Source of the DNA: an uncultured Thermoanaerobacteraceae bacterium
GTDB taxonomy: Bacteria > Bacillota > DSM-12270 > Thermacetogeniales > Thermacetogeniaceae
Length of the DNA stretch: 9,751 bases
Reading direction: 5' to 3'
Assembly (NCBI GenBank): GCA_937914965.1
Contig: CALGIY010000108.1
Coordinates: forward strand, 1 to 9,751
The position numbers and the translations under genes are program-made. Positions 6,369 through 9,751 of this stretch are shown one piece after another. The stretch's first letter is position 1. Each line of letters starts with the position of its first letter. The notes under the pieces were generated by a model that did no database searches, was not told the DNA's origin, and saw only the letters and a list, made by a program, of their open reading frames with translations.

Positions 6369-6787
6369 CAGTTTCCAGCCTCCTTCATATTATTAAGATA
6401 GGCAACCAACTTGTCTATCAGATGGGGCAGCGGTTCCTGCTGCATCCCAACAATCTCTATCCTGTTCCTGCCGATGGGAAGCAGCAATTTCAGCGCTTGG
6501 CTGCTGCTGACAGCTTCGGCCATCGCCGGGGTAACCTCTCCCAGCATAGAGTTCGCTACTAGAATCGACAGGGAACCTGTGACAACATCAACATCCCCAA
6601 CAGTATATATTATAGCATTTTCCCCTGTTGCTCCCTCATTCGCCCCTGCTTTCAGCATCATCGATGTAGCTACGCTATTGGTTCCCAGAGCAACAATTTC
6701 AACTCTCGTGCCCAATACTTTCCTGATTTTTTCTGTGATATGTTTACCTATTCCACCACCCTGCCCATCAATAACGCCGACTTTCAT
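6368..6787 (-). CDS. DUF3842 family protein
   Basis: This 139-residue protein matches DUF3842 of anaerobic Bacillota, a family without a known function. It begins with a glycine-rich nucleotide-binding-like turn VGVIDGQGGGIGK (3-15). ALGTNSVAT (33-41), KAGANEGATGENAI (46-59) and ANSMLGEVTP (78-87) follow. The layout suggests a small Rossmann-like domain; ligand and reaction are not known. It overlaps the preceding cysteine-hydrolase gene by four bases (ATGA) and the following cooT-like gene by one, so the three are probably made together. The pairing with a nickel-binding protein makes a metal-related role possible, but that is guesswork. Confidence 0.85.
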   Translation of the reverse strand: MKVGVIDGQGGGIGKHITEKIRKVLGTRVEIVALGTNSVATSMMLKAGANEGATGENAIIYTVGDVDVVTGSLSILVANSMLGEVTPAMAEAVSSSQALKLLLPIGRNRIEIVGMQQEPLPHLIDKLVAYLNNMKEAGN

Positions 6788-7329
6788 AAATCAGCCTCCC
6801 CTGTCCCAGAAACTACTTTTGCCCCTAGTGTCTTTTCCATTTCTTGTAGAGCAAACTCATGTGCCTGTACATCAAACGAAGCAACTGCATCTTTCAGAAC
6901 CTTCACCTTATAGCGGCGCATCCTGGCATCGGCAGTTGTGTATAAAACGCAGATATTAGTACACACCCCGGTGATCAGCAGTTCTTCGACATCCAGTTCG
7001 CGCAGGGTAAGATCCAGGTCAGTACCAAAAAAACCGCTGTACCGTCTCTTGGGTATGATAAATTCACCCTCAAGGGGGGTTAATTCAGCACAGATTTCTC
7101 CACCTTCTGTCCCTGCTATGCAGTGAGTAGGAAACATCTCAAACTCGCTGTCAGTACAGGTGTGCTGATCGCAGAGGTAAATAACAGGCCACTTTTCGAC
7201 TCGAGCTCTTTTAAGAACACTGGCGATGACAGGAATCACACGGCGCCCCGCTTCGCCAACAAAAAGCGAGCCACCTTCTCGCACGAAATCATTCAACATA
7301 TCAATAATAATTAGGGCTTTGTTGCCCAT
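6784..7329 (-). CDS. Isochorismatase-family cysteine hydrolase, nicotinamidase-like
   Basis: This is a 181-residue cytoplasmic hydrolase. The triad of the superfamily is visible: D10 in IIDMLNDFV, K94 in IPKRRYSGFFGT and the nucleophile C127 in GVCTNICV. A probable metal site is formed by D54 and H56 (CDQHT) and H69 (PTHC), followed by GTEGGE, as in nicotinamidases such as PncA. Conversion of nicotinamide to nicotinate is thus the likeliest reaction, but the superfamily also cleaves other amides and isochorismate. I chose the ATG at 7329 because AGGGGAGGGG lies just upstream. The frame extends to an ATG at 7398, which would lie at or before the transcription start. It is the first gene of the unit with DUF3842 and CooT. 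Confidence 0.85.
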   Translation of the reverse strand: MGNKALIIIDMLNDFVREGGSLFVGEAGRRVIPVIASVLKRARVEKWPVIYLCDQHTCTDSEFEMFPTHCIAGTEGGEICAELTPLEGEFIIPKRRYSGFFGTDLDLTLRELDVEELLITGVCTNICVLYTTADARMRRYKVKVLKDAVASFDVQAHEFALQEMEKTLGAKVVSGTGEADL

Positions 7330-7400
7330 TTTCACCCCTCCCCTTTTACAAACCTCGGCCTCCCGCTGGTACCCACAGTAATAAATCTTGTCATACATCT

Positions 7401-7409
7401 ATTTTAACA
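7401..7409 (-). promoter_or_regulatory. Extended -10 promoter of the hydrolase-DUF3842-cooT unit
   Basis: The minus strand reads TGTTAAAAT, a five-of-six -10 with the TGn extension. No convincing -35 is seen. The start would be near 7394, giving a leader of about 65 bases before ATG 7329. No terminator is visible between the stop of the upstream debranching-enzyme gene (7445) and this site, so read-through is possible. Confidence 0.5.
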
Positions 7410-7444
7410 TAAAAGAACTTACACAAAGACAGGTTAAAATCCTT

Positions 7445-9421
7445 CTAAGGCTTACACACCTTTTCATTTTCCACATCTTCCAGGTAGCACCTGAGCACTT
7501 CCGCAACTCCCCAGGCTTGGGCAAAACAACCGCGCGGTGTAAAGGGATGGGTACCGTCAAAGATCTCTGATATCGTCCCGATTCCGTGGTCACGCAGGTG
7601 ATCCTTCATCGGGGCCAAGAGAAGACGTGCAACCACAAGGCTTTCAGGTGAGTAATCAAAAACTTTCCGGTATGCTGTCACAAAGTGGCCCAATAGCCAA
7701 CTCCAGGCTGTGCCCTGGTGATAGGCTCCGTCCCGCTGGTACTGGTCTCCGAAGTAACGCTCACGGAAGCCAGGATCCCCTGGGGAAAGCGACCTGAGAC
7801 CGTAAACAGCATAAAGTTCCTCAGATACCCGTTCAACAACGGCCCTAGCACTCTCACGGGACAGAGCCGAGTAGGGCAAACTCACAGCAATAATCTGGTT
7901 AGGACGGACACGCTCATCTTTTTTCCCCTCATCAACAACATCATAAAGGCACTGCTTTTCCTTATTCCAAAAAAGAAGAGGGAAATTCTGAGCAACCTTG
8001 ACCGCTAGTTCACTATACTCGTCCTTTTTACCTAAAATTCCTGTCAGTTCGGACATCAACATGAGAGCATTATACCAGAGAGCATTCACCTCGACAGGCT
8101 TTCCCTGCCGGGGAGTGACCACCCAATCCCCGACTTTAGCATCCATCCAGGTAAGCTGGAGGCCCGGCGAACCTGCCAAAATCAATCCATCCTCGTCCAT
8201 ACGAATTTCGAATCTTGTTCCCCTGTGGTAATAATTGATGATTTCTTGCATGGTCGCCCAGAGGTTCTCTTTAACAAAAGAATAATCCTTTGTGTACTCA
8301 AGAAACTTTTGAACGGAGAAAAAATACCACAGAGAAGCATCAACAGTGTTATAGAGGGGTTCTCTTCCGGAATCAGTAAACATATTAGGTATCAAACCAT
8401 CTTTTGCATATTCGGCAAAAGTAACCAGGATCTCTCTGGCTTCCTGGTACCGTTTCGTACAAAGGGTCAGTCCTGGAAGAGCAATCATGGCATCCCTTCC
8501 CCAGTCATTAAACCAGGGGTAACCAGCAATGATCGTCTTTTTACCAGTGGAAGCCCTGGAGACAATAAAATCATCAGCTGCCAAAATTAGCTGGCTGGCA
8601 AACCCTTCCCGGTATCCTGCCTGCTCAAGAAGCTCCTGCTGCCGCTCTTTTTCCTTTTTCTCATAGATGTGATAATCAAAGCCAGCAATTTTTCGTGTGG
8701 AAAGAACAATCGAAAACTCTTCAGACTTCCGGGTTCTAAGTGTAAAGTAGCCCGTTATAAAATGATCCTCGTAACAAGGCAGTCCGCGCTTTTCTTCAAG
8801 AGGGTAGTACATACCCCTGTACCAAGATGGTGACTGAGCATACCTGCCCCGGTCACTGGCCAGATAGATGTGCGCGGCTGTTCTAAATGGTTCAATCTCC
8901 ACCTGTTGGTCATCCAAAAGTTCCTGTTGGAAAGGCCAGTTATTTTCATGAGTCGTATGGTGGTAGTCCCGGCAGTTTACCAACGGGAAAATATATAGCT
9001 CTATCTCTTTTTGAAACTCATTGACTACCTGATAATGTACTACAGTTGTGTTCTCCCCATGTACCATAAAAATGGTCTTAATCAGAAAAACATCACCGAT
9101 CTGATAAGTATAAGTCGGAAATGGGCGGCGTTGAAAACGCTGCAAATAGCGGTAACCTTGCTGGGCATAACCATCTCGTACCATGTTCGTTCCCAGGACA
9201 GACTGCTTCCCATTAATATAAATGTCTTCGTCCAGTTTAGCCACTGACAGCCGCCGGTCAACCGGGGGCTGTAGGGATGCCAGCAGCAGACCGTGATAAC
9301 GGCGAGTGTTTAACCCGATAATCGTAGAAGAAGCAAAGCCTCCAAGGCCGTTTGTTAATAACCACTCTTTTCTGAGACATCTTTCAGAGTTAAGCTCGTC
9401 TTTACCAAAACAATAATCCAT
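7445..9421 (-). CDS. Bacterial-type glycogen debranching enzyme, amylo-alpha-1,6-glucosidase (GH133)
   Basis: The 658-residue protein has the two parts of bacterial GDEs. The N-terminal domain starts with EWLLTNGLGGFASST (19-33) and NTRRYHGLL (38-46). A C-terminal (alpha/alpha)6 barrel follows with YPWFNDWGRD (301-310), DASLWYF (361-367), TWMDAKVGDW (424-433), PVEVNALWYNAL (442-453), RPNQI (506-510), YHQGTAWSW (567-575), ISEIFDG (617-623) and AQAWGVAE (634-641). The acidic residues in the TWMDA and SEIFDG blocks fit the catalytic pair of this clan. It would remove alpha-1,6-linked branches from glycogen or related glucans in the cytoplasm. It is intact and of normal length. The ATG is preceded by GGTGGTGG, a poor binding site compared with its neighbours. 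No other glycogen gene is present, and the upstream 330 bases hold repeats and no clear promoter. Confidence 0.94.
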   Translation of the reverse strand: MDYCFGKDELNSERCLRKEWLLTNGLGGFASSTIIGLNTRRYHGLLLASLQPPVDRRLSVAKLDEDIYINGKQSVLGTNMVRDGYAQQGYRYLQRFQRRPFPTYTYQIGDVFLIKTIFMVHGENTTVVHYQVVNEFQKEIELYIFPLVNCRDYHHTTHENNWPFQQELLDDQQVEIEPFRTAAHIYLASDRGRYAQSPSWYRGMYYPLEEKRGLPCYEDHFITGYFTLRTRKSEEFSIVLSTRKIAGFDYHIYEKKEKERQQELLEQAGYREGFASQLILAADDFIVSRASTGKKTIIAGYPWFNDWGRDAMIALPGLTLCTKRYQEAREILVTFAEYAKDGLIPNMFTDSGREPLYNTVDASLWYFFSVQKFLEYTKDYSFVKENLWATMQEIINYYHRGTRFEIRMDEDGLILAGSPGLQLTWMDAKVGDWVVTPRQGKPVEVNALWYNALMLMSELTGILGKKDEYSELAVKVAQNFPLLFWNKEKQCLYDVVDEGKKDERVRPNQIIAVSLPYSALSRESARAVVERVSEELYAVYGLRSLSPGDPGFRERYFGDQYQRDGAYHQGTAWSWLLGHFVTAYRKVFDYSPESLVVARLLLAPMKDHLRDHGIGTISEIFDGTHPFTPRGCFAQAWGVAEVLRCYLEDVENEKVCKP

Positions 9422-9485
9422 CTTGCCACCACCAAATTCGCTTTACCGCTATTATTCCGCAGACCCGTCAATATAATTACCTGTA

Positions 9486-9507
9486 GGTGGCAACGTGGTG
9501 GCAACGG
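9486..9507. repeat. 11-base tandem duplication
   Basis: GGTGGCAACGT (9486-9496) is directly followed by GGTGGCAACGG (9497-9507). The second copy provides the left arm of the first 25-base inverted-repeat unit. Confidence 0.8.
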
Positions 9508-9523
9508 GACGTTTTGTTTGCCA
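9499..9523. repeat. REP-like inverted-repeat unit A
   Basis: TGGCA, 15 bases containing GGGACG, then TGCCA; one further G-C pair (9498/9524) extends the arms. Arm and loop lengths equal those of units B and C, but the middle base of each arm differs in a way that keeps the pairing. Confidence 0.75.
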
Positions 9524-9559
9524 CATTGTCACGGGTACCATGTCACGTATGTCACAGCA

Positions 9560-9584
9560 TGTCATAGGGACGGTCCTTTTGACA
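9560..9584. repeat. REP-like inverted-repeat unit B
   Basis: TGTCA, the 15-base centre TAGGGACGGTCCTTT, then TGACA. It is identical to unit C except for the two bases after the left arm. Confidence 0.85.
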
Positions 9585-9708
9585 AACTCCCCACATAATC
9601 AATATACGCAGTAGTGGCAGTTTTCGAATTTACGCCCATTCTTCTGCTGTCCCTGGTTAATCCCTGTCCTCATTCCGGTAATTAGAAGTAACAAAAGCAA
9701 GTGTCACA

Positions 9709-9733
9709 TGTCACAGGGACGGTCCTTTTGACA
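9709..9733. repeat. REP-like inverted-repeat unit C
   Basis: TGTCA, the 15-base centre CAGGGACGGTCCTTT, then TGACA. An alternative left arm GTGTCA at 9701-9706 can also pair with TGACAC at 9729-9734. The flank CACATTGTCAC follows, as after unit A. Confidence 0.85.
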
Positions 9734-9751
9734 CATTGTCACAGGGTGGCA

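Larger units (their letters stand above)
9422..9751. other. Gene-free stretch with REP-like repeats
   Basis: I find no credible gene in these 330 bases on either strand. The stretch carries three 25-base inverted-repeat units, an 11-base tandem duplication (9486-9507) and six TGTCAC hexamers (9527, 9541, 9550, 9702, 9709, 9737). An 11-base flank CACATTGTCAC recurs in the same register after the first and third units (9522-9532 and 9732-9742). The last 15 bases look like the start of a further unit cut by the window edge. Position 9590-9700 shows nothing I recognise. Confidence 0.7.

Noticed and set aside
6411..6959. 182-residue open frame on the plus strand
   Set aside because: It is antisense to DUF3842 and the cysteine hydrolase, both with strong family matches and binding sites. 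The translation is low in complexity and resembles no family.
2412..7329. An NAD salvage cluster made of nadE and the nicotinamidase-like gene
   Set aside because: They are about 3.6 kb apart in separate transcription units with a methionine-related operon between them, so the closeness alone does not support a joint unit.
7330..7398. Upstream extension of the cysteine hydrolase to an ATG at 7398
   Set aside because: It would place the start at or before the predicted transcription start and has no binding site. The extra residues do not match the family, and ATG 7329 has an excellent site.
9527..9742. CRISPR-like array of TGTCAC repeats
   Set aside because: The repeats are six bases long, unevenly spaced and part of inverted-repeat units. 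There is no constant repeat and spacer length and no cas gene.

Overview
This window reads as chromosomal DNA from an anaerobic, probably spore-forming member of the Bacillota (class Clostridia). The pointers are strong AGGAGG-type ribosome binding sites with GTG and probable TTG starts, a BofC-like protein, a SAM-I riboswitch, and an anaerobe-type set of DUF39 / NIL-ferredoxin / UPF0280 genes. Genus cannot be fixed from the sequence. All eleven genes I can support lie on the minus strand, so transcription runs from high to low coordinates. There is no rRNA, tRNA, phage gene, recognisable transposase or CRISPR array.

Region by region, from high to low coordinates. Positions 9422-9751 hold no gene but carry a family of 25-nt inverted-repeat units (REP-like). 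Positions 7445-9421 encode a GH133 glycogen-debranching-type enzyme. Positions 6174-7329 hold a tightly overlapping trio (nicotinamidase-like cysteine hydrolase, DUF3842 protein, CooT-type nickel-binding protein), followed by a lone tatA (5904-6098). Positions 3288-5902 hold a complete regulatory unit: promoter, SAM-I riboswitch with its own terminator, then DUF39 (COG1900), a NIL-domain 2[4Fe-4S] protein and a UPF0280 (COG2122) protein. Positions 1031-3207 are a promoter followed by nadE, a yebC-family gene and a bofC-like gene ending in a hairpin. Positions 1-933 are an extended -10 promoter and the 5' part of a CapA-family gene that leaves the window.

The centrepiece is the riboswitch-controlled trio. 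DUF39, NIL-ferredoxin and UPF0280 families have been linked in methanogens to making homocysteine directly from aspartate semialdehyde and sulfide, without O-acylhomoserine. Here all three are consecutive and sit behind a textbook SAM-I aptamer whose P1 strand competes with an intrinsic terminator. The sequence therefore says that this bacterium shuts the trio off when SAM is plentiful, which is independent regulatory support for a methionine-pathway role for all three, including the poorly understood UPF0280 protein.

The second item of note is the right edge, where three 25-nt units have equal arm and loop lengths. One unit differs from the others by a paired arm change (TGTCA/TGACA versus TGGCA/TGCCA), as expected if the folded structure is under selection.
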